40,185 nucleotides of DNA from Bacteroidota bacterium (GCA_017303995.1 JAFLBE010000041.1:1-40185), one strand, 5' to 3'; shown: positions 1-9,816, counted from the first letter of the stretch. Made by a program: numbers and translations. The notes: generated by a model from the sequence alone, not told the origin.

Positions 1-80
1 TCCATCCGCTGTTGTGAAAATCCGGTTTTTAAACCAGAAACCAGCAAAAAGGCAACCAGAATCCAGACAGAACGTTTCAT
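1..80 (-). CDS. Start of a secreted protein (partial, runs off window)
   Basis: Reading the minus strand from 80 gives an ATG followed by MKRSVWILVAFLLVSGLKTG and then FSQQRM before the window ends. This is a typical Sec signal peptide (two basic residues, a hydrophobic core, likely cleavage near FS-Q). The ATG overlaps the TGA of pepA in an ATGA arrangement, so the gene is translationally coupled to the end of the pepA operon. Only 26 codons are visible, so its function cannot be told. FSQ is a common end of signal peptides in Bacteroidota-type organisms and also ends the signal peptide of the secreted gene at 13732. Confidence 0.7.
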   Translation of the reverse strand, partial: MKRSVWILVAFLLVSGLKTGFSQQRM

Positions 81-1555
81 TTTACCTTTGTCCGTAAATA
101 GTCAGTAAGTAATCTGACGCCAAATCCTGATCCACCTTTTGAGAGATACTGATCCTGACTGTCAAGAAAAGCAGGTCCTGCAATGTCAATATGTGCCCAG
201 GACTGATCGGCATCAACAAATTTCTGAAGGAATTTCCCAGCGGTGATTGCACCTGCATACCGGCCACCTACATTTTTTACATCAGCAACATCAGATTTAA
301 TTTGAGGTGCATATTCGTCAAATAGAGGAAGCGGCCACACTCTTTCGTAAGTTTTTGTTCCGGCTAGAATCAGAGTCTGGGAAAGCTCATCATCGGTGGT
401 CATCAGTCCGGCAGCTTTATCACCAAGGGCAACAACACACGCACCGGTTAAGGTTGCAAGGTCAATGATAACTTCAGGTTTATACCGTTTTGCATACTCG
501 AGTGCATCACATAAAATAAGACGGCCTTCGGCATCGGTATTATCAACTTCAATGGTGATCCCGGCCATTGAGGTAATAATATCGCCTGGACATTGTGCAG
601 ATCCGGAAGGCATATTATCTGTGGACGGAACAAGGCCGATCACATGAACCGGCAGGTTGATTCTGGCTATGGCTTCCATCGTACCAATAACGGCAGCAGC
701 ACCACCCATATCGCCTTTCATGTCACCCATCCCGGCAGATGGTTTAATCGAAATTCCACCGGTGTCAAACGTGATACCTTTACCAACGAGAACAACGGGT
801 TTCCCTTTAACTCCCTTTGGTTTATGCTCCAGAATGATGAAAACGGGTTCGTTCACCGATCCTTTATTGACGGCTAGAAGTCCGCCCATTTTGAGATCTT
901 TAATTTGCTTCTTATTCAGAACTGTACATTTATATTCGAATTCTTTAGCACTTTTTGATGCACGTGAAGCCAATTCAGCCGGTGTAAGTTCATTCCCGGG
1001 TGCATTTACAAGTTCACGGGCGAAAATCTGACTGAAACTGATGGCAACCGATTCTTCAATGGCCGCATTTACAGTTTTGCCAGAAAGTTCGTTGCATAAA
1101 ATGATGAGTTCTCTGAGCTTTTTCTTTTTGTTTTCATCTTTTTTGTAAGTCGTGTACTGGTAAGAACCGAGTACAAAACCTTCTGCAAAAGAAGCAAACC
1201 AGGAAGCTTCAGGTTTGGCATCGAGTTGAGTCAAATTTGAGAAATCTGCTGATGCTGACAGATGTGAAAGAGACCTGCCTGCTTTGGCGAGTGCATTTCC
1301 TGCCCGGCGGAAGGTTTCATTCCAGTTTCCTTTTACCGGTTTCAGTTCAAGGAAAATAATGCGTTCTGCAGTTTTACCTTTTCCATCCGGATAAAAACGG
1401 AATCCGTCAAGGGAATCTTCAGTTTTGTTGATGTGGGAAAACAGTGAAAAAAGATCAGGACTCGATGAAAGTAACTGAAACTCTTCTTTTTGTTTGAAGA
1501 AAAAGATAAAATGGGTATCAGCAGGTTTATGTTTTGAGGTAAATTTGATGTTCAT
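77..1555 (-). CDS. pepA: Leucyl aminopeptidase (peptidase family M17)
   Basis: Cytosolic metallo-aminopeptidase that removes N-terminal residues from peptides during protein turnover. The 492-residue length fits M17 enzymes. The metal and catalytic segments are present: VGKGITFDTGG near 257-266, MKGDMGG about 25 residues later, and the family signature NTDAEGRL near 339-346 with the metal-binding Asp and Glu and the active-site Arg. The N-terminal third is the usual poorly conserved macro-like domain. Its ATG overlaps the stop of the upstream DHH phosphoesterase by four bases (ATGA), and its own stop overlaps the next gene the same way, so it sits inside a tightly coupled minus-strand operon. 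Confidence 0.95.
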   Translation of the reverse strand: MNIKFTSKHKPADTHFIFFFKQKEEFQLLSSSPDLFSLFSHINKTEDSLDGFRFYPDGKGKTAERIIFLELKPVKGNWNETFRRAGNALAKAGRSLSHLSASADFSNLTQLDAKPEASWFASFAEGFVLGSYQYTTYKKDENKKKKLRELIILCNELSGKTVNAAIEESVAISFSQIFARELVNAPGNELTPAELASRASKSAKEFEYKCTVLNKKQIKDLKMGGLLAVNKGSVNEPVFIILEHKPKGVKGKPVVLVGKGITFDTGGISIKPSAGMGDMKGDMGGAAAVIGTMEAIARINLPVHVIGLVPSTDNMPSGSAQCPGDIITSMAGITIEVDNTDAEGRLILCDALEYAKRYKPEVIIDLATLTGACVVALGDKAAGLMTTDDELSQTLILAGTKTYERVWPLPLFDEYAPQIKSDVADVKNVGGRYAGAITAGKFLQKFVDADQSWAHIDIAGPAFLDSQDQYLSKGGSGFGVRLLTDYLRTKVK

Positions 1556-2556
1556 TCTGTTATTTCCATAGCATTTAAAATAGGTTCGGCATCTGCGATT
1601 AATCTGGCGATTGCATGGTCAGTCATCTCTTCCATTTTTCCACCGGATGCATTTTTATGTCCGCCACCTGAATACTGACTGGCAAGACGGTTTACATCGA
1701 TATCGCCCTTCGACCGGAATGATAATTTGTATCCGTAGGGTTGCTCAATCAGCAGAATTCCCATGACAACACCTTTTACAGACAGAAGATATTTTACAAA
1801 CCCTTCAGAATCTTCAAGTGTTGCACCAAACCGGTCAAAATCCGATTTTTTAACTACACTATAGGCAAGCCGGCCATCGTATGCCGTTCTGATTTGTGAA
1901 AGAAACAAACCCTGAAGTTGCAAAGATTGCAGAGTTCTTTGTTCATTCACCCATCCATAAATTTCGGAAGGTTCAACCCCTGACTCAATGAGATAGGCGG
2001 TTTTCCGGTGAACGGCTGGTGTCGTTCTTGGAAAACGGAAATTGCCGGTATCGGTCATAATTGAGGTGTAAATACCGGTTGCAGCATCCTGACTAACGGT
2101 CATTTTTCCGGAATGAAACGTGATAAAATCATAGACCATTTCACCGGTTGCGCATGAATTGATATCAATACAAAGCAGATCGGCAAAATCTCCCGGGTAC
2201 AAATGGTGATCGATTACCACAATGTTTCCCTTTGTACGTTCCACGTAAGGCGCCATTTCTTCTGTCCGGTCAAGCTGATTACAATCCAGAATAATGGTAC
2301 AATCTGCGTTTTCGAGGATATGGGCGTGAATGGTGGTGTTAAACGTTTCAAACCGGGCATCCTTGTTCATATAATCGAATGCTTCAGGAAGTGGTGACAC
2401 GTTGATGATTCTGACGATTTTACCCAACGACTCAAAATAAGAGAAAAGGGCAGCTTCAGCTCCCAATCCATCTCCATCCGGACGAACGTGCGTGGTAAGA
2501 ACAATCTTTTGCGATTGGTCGATCAGTGTTTTGAGTTGAATCCAGTAATTTTCCAT
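1552..2556 (-). CDS. nrnA: DHH-family phosphoesterase, NrnA-like oligoribonuclease/pAp phosphatase
   Basis: Likely degrades 2-5 nt RNA fragments (nanoRNA) and possibly dephosphorylates pAp. The 334 residues show the DHH-DHHA1 layout: an N-terminal metal motif TTHVRPDGDGLGAE (near 18-31), an ILDCNQLD block, the DHH motif in VVIDHHLYPGD near 114-123, and the C-terminal substrate-binding GGGHKNASGGKM near 296-307. Many bacteria without Orn use NrnA for this role. The gene overlaps pepA by four bases. It is preceded by a strong hairpin 10 nt before its ATG that separates it from korB, and I see no clear Shine-Dalgarno in that gap. Assignment to NrnA rather than another DHH subfamily is an inference. 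Confidence 0.85.
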   Translation of the reverse strand: MENYWIQLKTLIDQSQKIVLTTHVRPDGDGLGAEAALFSYFESLGKIVRIINVSPLPEAFDYMNKDARFETFNTTIHAHILENADCTIILDCNQLDRTEEMAPYVERTKGNIVVIDHHLYPGDFADLLCIDINSCATGEMVYDFITFHSGKMTVSQDAATGIYTSIMTDTGNFRFPRTTPAVHRKTAYLIESGVEPSEIYGWVNEQRTLQSLQLQGLFLSQIRTAYDGRLAYSVVKKSDFDRFGATLEDSEGFVKYLLSVKGVVMGILLIEQPYGYKLSFRSKGDIDVNRLASQYSGGGHKNASGGKMEEMTDHAIARLIADAEPILNAMEITE

Positions 2557-2565
2557 AGTAAACTT

Positions 2566-2587
2566 AAAGAGCCCTCTCGGGCTCTTT
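2566..2587 (-). terminator. Hairpin between korB and the NrnA-like gene
   Basis: Perfect 9-bp stem AAAGAGCCC / GGGCTCTTT with a TCTC loop. Read on the minus strand it follows korB and runs into TTTAAGTTT, a weak U-tract; on the plus strand it is followed by T5. It ends about 10 nt upstream of the next ATG, so it could either attenuate transcription into nrnA-pepA or mask its ribosome entry site. Confidence 0.6.
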
Positions 2588-2591
2588 TTCC

Positions 2592-3629
2592 TTAATTATT
2601 TTCCCAGACATCGCCTTCATTGAAGAGACTTTCAAGGTTTCCTTTCCCTCTTTTTCCCTTCGCCAGTTCAATCTGATTAACCAGACCTTTTTCGTAAGTA
2701 GGACGTTCAACATCTCTGAATACACCGAGTGGTTGCGGGTAGTCAGAACTTCTGTTCATTCTGCTCAGAATGTGTGCCCAGGTTGGATCCTTCGCATGTT
2801 CATCATGAACAGCAAGATCATTGATGGAATAAGTCCCATCAGCAAGATTCACGATTTTTGGAGTCAGGCCATCCATGATGATACCTTTGTCATTTTCTTT
2901 CCCGTAAACCAATGGCTTCCCATGTTCCAGATAAAGAACACTGTCCTGTTTGGTATCTTTTTCGGTTAAGGCAGAAAATGTTCCGTCATTAAAAATGACA
3001 CAGTTTTGATAAACTTCAAGGAAAGAAGTTCCTTTATGTTTATGTGCCCGCCGAATCATTTCCTGAAGATGTTTGGTATCCCGGTCAATTCCGATGGCAA
3101 CGAAACCAGCTTCAGCACCCAGTGCAACTGATGTTGGTTTGAAAGGAGTGTCAATTGATCCATATGGAGAAGATTTGGTTACTTTTCCAACTTCAGAAGT
3201 CGGTGAATATTGACCTTTTGTCAAACCATAAATTTCATTGTTGAACAGGATAATGTTCACATCAAAATTGCGGCGGATGATATGAATAAAGTGATTTCCA
3301 CCAATGGAAAGTGCATCACCATCACCGGTAATGATCCAGACGCTGAGATCAGGATTTGCACCTTTTACACCTGAAGCAAATGCAGTTGCACGACCGTGAA
3401 TGGTGTGCATACCATAAGTATTCATGTAATAGGGAAACCTGGAAGAACATCCGATTCCTGAAACGAAAACAAAGTTTTCCCGGGGAATTCCGAATTCTGG
3501 CAAGGTTCTCTGAACAACTGCCAGAATCGCATAATCACCACAACCCGGACACCATCTGACGTCCTGATCTGAAGTGAAATCTTTTGCAGTCAGTTTAATA
3601 GATTCGATTTTATTTAGAACTTCTGACAT
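2592..3629 (-). CDS. korB: 2-oxoacid:ferredoxin oxidoreductase, beta (TPP) subunit
   Basis: Thiamine-pyrophosphate subunit of a 2-oxoglutarate (or related 2-oxoacid):ferredoxin oxidoreductase, which decarboxylates the oxoacid to an acyl-CoA and reduces ferredoxin. At 345 residues it has the expected length. Visible are WCPGCGDYAIL with Cys27/Cys30, the G-I-G-C-S-S-R segment at 58-64, the TPP/Mg motif GDGDALSIGGNHF starting at 102, and NNEIYGLTKGQ about 25 residues later. Only two bases separate it from korA, so the pair is one transcript; an AGGGG stretch before the ATG can serve as Shine-Dalgarno. Substrate choice (2-oxoglutarate versus pyruvate or branched-chain oxoacids) rests on family resemblance. 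Confidence 0.93.
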   Translation of the reverse strand: MSEVLNKIESIKLTAKDFTSDQDVRWCPGCGDYAILAVVQRTLPEFGIPRENFVFVSGIGCSSRFPYYMNTYGMHTIHGRATAFASGVKGANPDLSVWIITGDGDALSIGGNHFIHIIRRNFDVNIILFNNEIYGLTKGQYSPTSEVGKVTKSSPYGSIDTPFKPTSVALGAEAGFVAIGIDRDTKHLQEMIRRAHKHKGTSFLEVYQNCVIFNDGTFSALTEKDTKQDSVLYLEHGKPLVYGKENDKGIIMDGLTPKIVNLADGTYSINDLAVHDEHAKDPTWAHILSRMNRSSDYPQPLGVFRDVERPTYEKGLVNQIELAKGKRGKGNLESLFNEGDVWENN

Positions 3630-3631
3630 GA

Positions 3632-5461
3632 TTATCCCCTGAGCACTTCATCAATTTTTTTAGTGATTTCGGAAGCCTTGAATGGCTGACCGTAGACTTT
3701 GTTGAGCTGAATTGTAGGAACCAGAAAATCTGACCGCAGAAGACTGGCAAGTTGCCCTGTATTCATTTCAGGAACCAGGACTTTTTTGAAGCCCTTTAAC
3801 AACGATTCAACATTTTTTGCCATTGGATATAAATGGCGGATGTGAAGGTGCGAAACTTTCTTTCCGGCACTCTGCTGAAGTTCAACCGCTTTTCTGATTG
3901 CACCATAAGTAGAACCCCACCCTACAACCAGTACATCACCGGTTTCGTTTCCGAAAAGTTCAGCGGGTACAATATCATTGGCGATATTTTCAATTTTCGC
4001 TTTTCTCAGGTAAACCATGTTATGGTGATTTTCAGGATCATAACTTATGTTTCCTGAAACATTGGCCTTTTCAATTCCACCGATACGATGTTCCAGATTT
4101 GGTGTTCCCGGTTTGATCCACGGACGGGCATTGAATTCATTCCGGCTGTAAGGCAACTTGCCATTTTTTTCAGTCAGGAATTCAACTTTAATTTCAGGAA
4201 AGTCAGAAGGTGACGGGATCTTCCAGGGTTCTGAACCATTTGCCAGGTAACCATCTGAAAGGATAATTACCGGAGTCATATATTTAATCGCAAGTCTGCA
4301 GGCTTCAAAAGCCATAATAAAACAATCTGAAGGCGTAGCTGGGGCAATTACCGGAAGCGGTGCTTCACCGTGCCTACCATAAATGGCCTGATTCAAATCG
4401 CTTTGTTCGGTTTTCGTTGGAAGTCCTGTTGAGGGTCCGCCACGTTGAATATTCACAATGACCAGCGGAAGTTCAGTCATCACGGCATAACCGATTGCTT
4501 CACCTTTAAGAGAAACACCCGGACCTGAAGTTGTTGTCATGCCCAAATCACCGGCAAAAGAAGCACCGATTGCAGAAGCTATCGCAGCAATTTCATCTTC
4601 AGCCTGGAAGGTTTTGATGCCAAAATTTTTAAGTTTGGAAAGATCATGAAGAATGTCTGAAGCGGGTGTGATGGGGTAACTGCCGAGGAAAAGTTCAAGA
4701 CCGGCTTTTTGTACGGCGGTTACAAGTCCGATTGCCATGGCAGTATTCCCGGTAATATTCCGGTATTTTCCTTTTGGCAGCTGGGCAGATGAAATTTCAT
4801 ATTTGGATTGGAAAGCTTCAGTAATAACACCATAGTTAAAACCGGCTTTTAATGCCCGGATGTTGGCTTCAACCAATTCTGGTGTCTTCTTGAATTTGTC
4901 TTTGATCCAGGCAATTGTTGGTTCACTGTCACGGCTGAATAACCAGAAAATGAGACCGAGAGCAAAAAAGTTTTTACACCGGTCTACCGTTTTGTTTGGA
5001 AGCTTGAGGTCTTCAAGTGCGAGTCCGGTCAGGTGGGTAATCCTGATTTTAAAAACACGATATTTAACCAGGCTGTTATCTTCGAGCGGAGAAACTTCGT
5101 AACCTGCATATTTCAGGTTTTTTTCGGTAAACTGATCCTCGTTTGCAATGATAATGCCATTGGTATCCAGTTCACGAAGGTTAACCTTCAGAGCGGCGGG
5201 GTTCATTGCAACCAAGACATCACTATGATCGCCCGGCGTATGAATTTTTCCTGACCCAATGTGAACCTGAAAACCAGAAACACCATAAAGGGTTCCGATC
5301 GGCGCCCTGATTTCAGCAGGGAAGTCTGGCAGAGTGGCAAGATCATTGCCCATCATGGCTGAAACATTGGTAAATTGGGTACCAGTCAACTGCATTCCAT
5401 CGCCGGAATCACCAGCGAAACGAATTGTCACGTCCTCGAGGACTTGAACTTCTTTCTCCAT
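3632..5461 (-). CDS. korA: 2-oxoacid:ferredoxin oxidoreductase, fused gamma-alpha subunit
   Basis: Partner of the downstream beta subunit. The 609 residues are a fusion: an N-terminal gamma-type domain (about 1-190, with [15 protein letters not shown] near 12-27) followed by the alpha/pyrimidine domain (about 230-600, with [14 protein letters not shown] and [17 protein letters not shown]). Such fusions are common in FCB bacteria and support reductive or ferredoxin-linked TCA chemistry. No ferredoxin-type delta subunit is encoded beside it, so electrons presumably go to a free ferredoxin. The gene heads the minus-strand transcript; a TTG-N20-TAATTTTG promoter ends about 25 bases before its ATG. 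Confidence 0.93.
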   Translation of the reverse strand: MEKEVQVLEDVTIRFAGDSGDGMQLTGTQFTNVSAMMGNDLATLPDFPAEIRAPIGTLYGVSGFQVHIGSGKIHTPGDHSDVLVAMNPAALKVNLRELDTNGIIIANEDQFTEKNLKYAGYEVSPLEDNSLVKYRVFKIRITHLTGLALEDLKLPNKTVDRCKNFFALGLIFWLFSRDSEPTIAWIKDKFKKTPELVEANIRALKAGFNYGVITEAFQSKYEISSAQLPKGKYRNITGNTAMAIGLVTAVQKAGLELFLGSYPITPASDILHDLSKLKNFGIKTFQAEDEIAAIASAIGASFAGDLGMTTTSGPGVSLKGEAIGYAVMTELPLVIVNIQRGGPSTGLPTKTEQSDLNQAIYGRHGEAPLPVIAPATPSDCFIMAFEACRLAIKYMTPVIILSDGYLANGSEPWKIPSPSDFPEIKVEFLTEKNGKLPYSRNEFNARPWIKPGTPNLEHRIGGIEKANVSGNISYDPENHHNMVYLRKAKIENIANDIVPAELFGNETGDVLVVGWGSTYGAIRKAVELQQSAGKKVSHLHIRHLYPMAKNVESLLKGFKKVLVPEMNTGQLASLLRSDFLVPTIQLNKVYGQPFKASEITKKIDEVLRG

Positions 5462-5485
5462 TTCGAATTTGCCTTAGAATTTGGT

Positions 5486-5516
5486 CAAAATTAAATCTGT
5501 TATCTATCCGTTACAA
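5486..5516 (-). promoter_or_regulatory. Promoter of korAB (TTG-N20-TAATTTTG)
   Basis: On the minus strand TTG (5514-5516) is followed after exactly 20 bases by TAATTTTG (5486-5493), matching the Bacteroidota -33/-7 consensus and placed some 25 bp before the korA ATG. The same spacing is found at both tRNA genes in the window. The rest of the 5462-5732 gap holds nothing else I recognise. Confidence 0.6.
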
Positions 5517-5732
5517 CGGATTTTTGGTCTTTCAGATTCCAGATTGCAAATATCCAAATGAAAAAAAGAAAAACAAAGTTTAATTGATTATAAAATCAAC
5601 GTTTTCAAGGTTTTGTGACCGGTGATAACTATGAAACTTTAATAAGTAAGGCGATGCAGGATAAGGAAGTAAAGGGCAGGGCAGTGTGACTGAATAAATT
5701 TAACAAAACTGAACTAAAAACGAAATAAAATA

Positions 5733-5761
5733 AAAAAGGGGACTTTTTAAGTCCCCTTTTT
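5733..5761 (-). terminator. Rho-independent terminator of rpsF-rpsR-rplI
   Basis: Perfect 13-bp stem AAAAAGGGGACTT / AAGTCCCCTTTTT with a 3-nt loop, five bases beyond the rplI stop. The A/T flanks make it symmetrical, so it may stop transcription from both directions. Confidence 0.9.
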
Positions 5762-5766
5762 AAAGA

Positions 5767-6231
5767 TCAGGCTTCAGTTTCAACCTTGGGTTGATTGCTT
5801 TCAACAATCACCTTGATTTCACCAACAATATCCTGGAAGAGTTTAATCTCAACTGTATATTCACCAACCTTGTTAATGTGATCCAGGTTGATTTTACGAC
5901 GGTCAATTTTAAATCCTTTAGAATCCAATTGTTCTGCAACTGCTGCAGTGGTAACTGAACCGAAAAGTTTTCCATCTTCACCGGTGTTCATTTCAAAATG
6001 AAGCACAACTTTTTCGAGTTGGGATTTCAGGCTTTCGGCAAGTGCAACACTGTTTGCACGCAGTTTGGCAAGACGTTTTTTCTCGCCTTCAACGGTTTTC
6101 AGGTTTTTTTCAGTTGCAATAATTGCAAACTGCTGAGGAACCAGGTAGTTACGGGCGTAACCATCACGAACTTTAACAATATCACCAATCGTTCCAAGTC
6201 CGTCTATTTCTTGTTTCAGAATAACTTTCAT
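5767..6231 (-). CDS. rplI: 50S ribosomal protein L9
   Basis: Two-domain L9 of the large ribosomal subunit that binds 23S rRNA near the L1 stalk. The N-terminal RNA-binding domain (VILKQEIDGLGTIGDIVKV, then GYARNYLVPQQFA) is followed by the long connecting helix (about 40-75) and the C-terminal domain with KLFGSVTTAAVAEQL. At 154 residues it is close to the usual 148-150. An AGGAG precedes the ATG at good spacing. It is the last gene of the rpsF-rpsR-rplI operon, a standard bacterial order, and is closed by the hairpin at 5733-5761. Confidence 0.97.
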   Translation of the reverse strand: MKVILKQEIDGLGTIGDIVKVRDGYARNYLVPQQFAIIATEKNLKTVEGEKKRLAKLRANSVALAESLKSQLEKVVLHFEMNTGEDGKLFGSVTTAAVAEQLDSKGFKIDRRKINLDHINKVGEYTVEIKLFQDIVGEIKVIVESNQPKVETEA

Positions 6232-6245
6232 GTGATAGACTCCTG

Positions 6246-6503
6246 TTAACGGATAGAGGTTGAAACGTAAGGCAGAATTGCCAGGTGACGTGCACGTTTG
6301 ATGGCAGTAACAAGAACCCGCTGATGGTAAGCACAGGTTCCTGTGATACGGCGGGGAATGATTTTACCTTGTTCGGTGATAAACCGGCCAAGACGTTTTT
6401 CGTCTTTATAGTCAATATAGAGAACACCAGATTCGCAAAAACGGCAGGTGCGTTTTACGTTTGTCTGATTTCTGTTGGTCGGGCTTTTTCTTCTCATAAT
6501 CAT
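6246..6503 (-). CDS. rpsR: 30S ribosomal protein S18 (zinc-type)
   Basis: Small-subunit protein that forms a heterodimer with S6 on the platform of the 30S subunit. The core [20 protein letters not shown] and [13 protein letters not shown] is diagnostic. Cys20, Cys23, Cys57 and His60 (CRFC ... CAYH) match the zinc-binding 'C+' form of S18. The protein may start at the first ATG (6503) or at the third codon (6497, MRRKSP), which is the more usual N-terminus. It lies between rpsF and rplI with short gaps of 15 and 14 bases. Confidence 0.97.
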   Translation of the reverse strand: MIMRRKSPTNRNQTNVKRTCRFCESGVLYIDYKDEKRLGRFITEQGKIIPRRITGTCAYHQRVLVTAIKRARHLAILPYVSTSIR

Positions 6504-6518
6504 AGTAGTGCCTGCCTT

Positions 6519-6905
6519 TTAGTTTTGAATGGGTGTAGTTGGAACTGCTTCGGCGGCTTCTTTTTCATAAGCTACCTTTTTTGCATCCTTCTCACGCTGA
6601 CCAAGAATTTTCTTGTCAATCAGAACAGTAAGAAAACGGAGCACATAATCATCGAGCTGAAGAGCACGTTCAATAATTGCAACAGAAGTTGTTGCGGCTG
6701 TGTATTCCATGGTTACATAAAACCCGGAATGTTTTTTCTGGATCGGATAGGCGAGCCTTTTCCGTCCAACCTTATCCAGTTTCAGGATTTCGGCGTTTTG
6801 TTCCTTAACAACTTCTGTAATCTTTGCGATGGTATCTTCGATCATATTCTCTTCGATCGCCGCATTGATTATATAGGTTGTCTCGTAACGATTTGGACTT
6901 GTCAT
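6519..6905 (-). CDS. rpsF: 30S ribosomal protein S6
   Basis: Platform protein of the 30S subunit and partner of S18. The 128 residues show the ferredoxin-like S6 fold: RYETTYIINAAIEENMIEDT, then KLDKVGRKRLAYPIQKKHSG, then YVTMEYTA and ALQLDDYVLRFLTVLI. A charged and alanine-rich C-terminal tail is typical. It heads the ribosomal operon. Its leader of roughly 100 bases contains a strong hairpin that may be the S6:S18 autoregulatory site. Confidence 0.97.
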   Translation of the reverse strand: MTSPNRYETTYIINAAIEENMIEDTIAKITEVVKEQNAEILKLDKVGRKRLAYPIQKKHSGFYVTMEYTAATTSVAIIERALQLDDYVLRFLTVLIDKKILGQREKDAKKVAYEKEAAEAVPTTPIQN

Positions 6906-6957
6906 GAGGTTTCCCTTTGGACTATGGCCTTCAGTTTATTCTGAAAGCAGGTTGACC

Positions 6958-6994
6958 GGCAGCAGGTTAAAAGTCCGGGAATCTGTCTGCTGCC
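6958..6994 (-). promoter_or_regulatory. Candidate S6:S18 autoregulatory hairpin in the rpsF leader
   Basis: On the minus strand GGCAGCAG and CTGCTGCC form a perfect 8-bp stem around a 21-nt loop containing CCCGG, ending about 50 bases before the rpsF start. Many bacteria carry an mRNA hairpin with an essential CCG in this leader that binds the S6:S18 dimer. The position and CCG content fit, but I have not matched the full consensus. Confidence 0.35.
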
Positions 6995-7016
6995 TGACCA
7001 GAATTCCGGAGAGCTA

Positions 7017-7047
7017 CAAATTTACTTAATTAATGGCGCAATTACCA
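7017..7047 (-). promoter_or_regulatory. Probable rpsF operon promoter
   Basis: TAAATTTG (minus strand, 7017-7024) fits the TAnnTTTG -7 element exactly. At the N20 position upstream is TGG instead of TTG, so the -33 box is weak. It overlaps the last codons of hppA and would give a leader of about 105 bases. Confidence 0.4.
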
Positions 7048-9196
7048 GTGCAACGACAGACATTAATTTTATAAGGATATTCAGGGACGGACCGGCAGTA
7101 TCTTTAAACGGATCACCAACCGTATCACCAATTACCGCAGCCTTGTGTGCATCTGATCCTTTTTTGATCACGGTACCATCTTTTAGGGTGTAACCATGCT
7201 CAAAAGATTTTTTTGCATTATCCCAGGCGCCACCGGCATTTGACATGAAAATGGCGAGAGCAACACCAGAAACCGTACATCCGGCAAGCATTCCTGCTAA
7301 AGCTTCTTTTCCGAGACCCGGCATAAATCCGAAGAAAACCGGAATTGCGATTGCCATGAGTCCTGGCAGAACCATTTGTTTTAAGGCAGCCGAAGTTGAA
7401 ATATCAATACATTTTTTATAATCAGCTTCCACACCTTCTTTTCCTTCAAGCAAACCTGGAATTTCACGGAACTGACGGCGAACTTCCTGAACCATTTCCA
7501 TTGCAGCTTTTCCAACCGCATTCATCGCCATGGATGAAAATAGGAAAGGAAGTACACTTCCGATAAATAATCCGGCCATGATGGTTGGGTTTGCAATGTT
7601 GATACCGGTTTTAAAGTCGATACCTGCAGCAGTCATATAAGCTGTGAATAACGCCAGGGCTGTTAATGCTGCAGATGCAATTGCAAATCCTTTTCCAATT
7701 GCAGCAGTTGTATTGCCAACCGCATCAAGGGTATCGGTTCTGCGGCGAACTTCTTTTGGCAATCCAGCCATTTCAGCGATTCCACCGGCATTATCAGAAA
7801 TTGGGCCATAAGCATCAACAGCAAGCTGGATTCCAGTAGTGGAAAGCATACCCAAAGCAGCAATCGCAACACCGTAAACACCGGCAAGCTGGTAAGAACC
7901 CATAATTCCGATTGCAATCAGAATAACAGGAATTGCGGTAGACTGCATGCCGACAGCAAGTCCGGCAATAATGTTGGTTGCTGGTCCGGTAACTGATTGT
8001 TCAACAATACTATTTACGGGTCCTTTTCCTGTTGCACAGTAATGTTCGGTAACAAGACCAACGGCGATTCCGATCAGAAGGCCAAAAACAGTCGCACCAA
8101 ATACATTCATTGCAGTAATCGGCAGGAGACTCATGGTATCAATCATGACGGCAGACGGCCACATCCATGATGTAATAAAGTAAGTGGCAATCAGCATCGC
8201 ACCACCGGCACCAAAGGTTCCGATATTCAACGCCATCTGTGGGTTTCCGCCTTCTTTTGTGCGGACAAAAAACGTTCCGATAACCGAAGCAACAATTCCT
8301 ACTCCGGCAAGAATCAATGGCAGCAGAACTGGTGCAAGGCCATTATATTGAGGAGAATTCGCAACAATTGAAGCACCAATCACCATGGTTCCGACAATGG
8401 CACCCACATAAGATTCAAAAAGATCTGCGCCCATTCCGGCAACATCACCCACATTATCACCTACGTTATCAGCAATAACGGCTGGGTTACGAGGATCATC
8501 TTCGGGGATGCCGGCTTCTACTTTTCCGACAAGATCAGCACCAACATCAGCAGCTTTTGTATAAATTCCACCACCTACACGGGCAAATAAGGCAATTGAG
8601 GATGCACCTAAGGAAAACCCAGAAATGACATTCAACAATTTGACAACGTTGTGATGCCAGGCTCCACTGGTTTCTTCGGTTATGCTTGAAGCAAGAATAT
8701 TGACGTCAAAAATGTTGGCGTAAAGAATGAAAAGTCCGCCAAGACCGAGAATTCCGAGTCCGACAACAGACATCCCCATAACAGATCCGCCAGAAAAGGC
8801 AATCTGAAGGGCTTCTGCCAGACCAGTTCTCGCCGCATTAGTTGTTCTGACATTAGCTTTTGTGGCAACTTTCATTCCAAAGTAACCGGCCAGAGCAGAA
8901 CAAACTGCGCCGACAGCAAAAGAAACGCCTACCAGTGGACTTGAATCAGCCTGACCCATGTTGGCAAAAGCAAGCAAGCCCGCAACTCCAACAACGAAAA
9001 GGAAAAGAATTTTGTATTCTCTGGATAGAAACGCCATCGCACCGTCAGAAATTGCTTTTGCAATCTGAGCCATTCGGGGCGTTCCTTCTTCCTGTTTGTT
9101 GATCCAGGAAGATTTATAATAGGCAAAGGCCAGAGCAAGGACGCCTGACCCGAGGATGATGTAAATAAATATTGAGTCGAGCATGAAGGTATTCAT
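7022..9196 (-). CDS. hppA: Membrane-bound ion-pumping pyrophosphatase (K+-dependent type)
   Basis: Integral membrane enzyme that couples hydrolysis of pyrophosphate to pumping of H+ and/or Na+. At 724 residues with about 16 hydrophobic segments it has normal size. The substrate-binding block includes [19 protein letters not shown] followed by [12 protein letters not shown] (about 225-258); a second acidic block is [17 protein letters not shown] near the C-terminus. Near 493-502 the sequence reads [10 protein letters not shown], with Ala where K+-independent enzymes have Lys, so it should need K+. Whether it pumps H+, Na+ or both cannot be decided by eye. It follows pth by 53 bases but has long enough spacing for its own control. 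Confidence 0.96.
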   Translation of the reverse strand: MNTFMLDSIFIYIILGSGVLALAFAYYKSSWINKQEEGTPRMAQIAKAISDGAMAFLSREYKILFLFVVGVAGLLAFANMGQADSSPLVGVSFAVGAVCSALAGYFGMKVATKANVRTTNAARTGLAEALQIAFSGGSVMGMSVVGLGILGLGGLFILYANIFDVNILASSITEETSGAWHHNVVKLLNVISGFSLGASSIALFARVGGGIYTKAADVGADLVGKVEAGIPEDDPRNPAVIADNVGDNVGDVAGMGADLFESYVGAIVGTMVIGASIVANSPQYNGLAPVLLPLILAGVGIVASVIGTFFVRTKEGGNPQMALNIGTFGAGGAMLIATYFITSWMWPSAVMIDTMSLLPITAMNVFGATVFGLLIGIAVGLVTEHYCATGKGPVNSIVEQSVTGPATNIIAGLAVGMQSTAIPVILIAIGIMGSYQLAGVYGVAIAALGMLSTTGIQLAVDAYGPISDNAGGIAEMAGLPKEVRRRTDTLDAVGNTTAAIGKGFAIASAALTALALFTAYMTAAGIDFKTGINIANPTIMAGLFIGSVLPFLFSSMAMNAVGKAAMEMVQEVRRQFREIPGLLEGKEGVEADYKKCIDISTSAALKQMVLPGLMAIAIPVFFGFMPGLGKEALAGMLAGCTVSGVALAIFMSNAGGAWDNAKKSFEHGYTLKDGTVIKKGSDAHKAAVIGDTVGDPFKDTAGPSLNILIKLMSVVALVIAPLIK

Positions 9197-9249
9197 AGCC
9201 GGATGGAGTCTCCCTTGTTGATTCTGCTGTTTGGTTTGTTTAAACGAAC

Positions 9250-9813
9250 TTATTTTTGGTTAAATAAATTCATTGCTTTTGGCAGTCCGTCTGCAACAAT
9301 CGTTAGCACACTTTCGGCTGCCTGAGAAATCATGGTCTCTGTCTGGTCACGTTCTGAAGCTGGAAAGGGAGACAAAACATAGTCTGCCTGCCGCCCTTTT
9401 TCGAACTGGTTACCCACACCACATCTGACTCTGATAAACTGATCAGTTGAGAGCCGGTTGATAATATCAATCAGCCCGTTATGACCACCTGCACTTCCGC
9501 CAAGCCGTATTCTGACTTGCCCTGTGGGAAGATTAATGTCGTCACTGATCACAATCAGATGATCTGGGGTTTCTTTAAAAAAATGAACGGCAGATTGAAT
9601 AGCCGTTCCGCTGAGATTCATGTAAGTAATGGGTTTCATCAGAAGGATCCGGTCCGGGCCCAACTGTGATTTCACCGTCATGGCATTAAACTGCCTGTGT
9701 TCGACGGTTAACCCTAATTTTGATGCGATTTTGTCTATAACCAAAAACCCGGCATTGTGCCGGGTTGTGGTATATTGATTTCCGGGGTTACCCAAGCCTG
9801 CAATGATAAACAT
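9250..9813 (-). CDS. pth: Peptidyl-tRNA hydrolase
   Basis: Releases tRNA from peptidyl-tRNA that drops off ribosomes. The 187 residues match bacterial Pth1: [18 protein letters not shown] at 6-23 with Asn9 and the catalytic His19, [11 protein letters not shown] with the conserved Asn, [11 protein letters not shown] with the catalytic-site Asp, and [10 protein letters not shown]. It starts three bases after the rplY stop, the usual prs-rplY-pth order. A typical essential housekeeping gene. Confidence 0.97.
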   Translation of the reverse strand: MFIIAGLGNPGNQYTTTRHNAGFLVIDKIASKLGLTVEHRQFNAMTVKSQLGPDRILLMKPITYMNLSGTAIQSAVHFFKETPDHLIVISDDINLPTGQVRIRLGGSAGGHNGLIDIINRLSTDQFIRVRCGVGNQFEKGRQADYVLSPFPASERDQTETMISQAAESVLTIVADGLPKAMNLFNQK

Positions 9814-9816
9814 GTA

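Noticed and set aside
6285-6944. 219-residue plus-strand frame over rpsR and rpsF
   Set aside because: It is antisense to two certain ribosomal protein genes and has no recognisable domain; a shadow frame.
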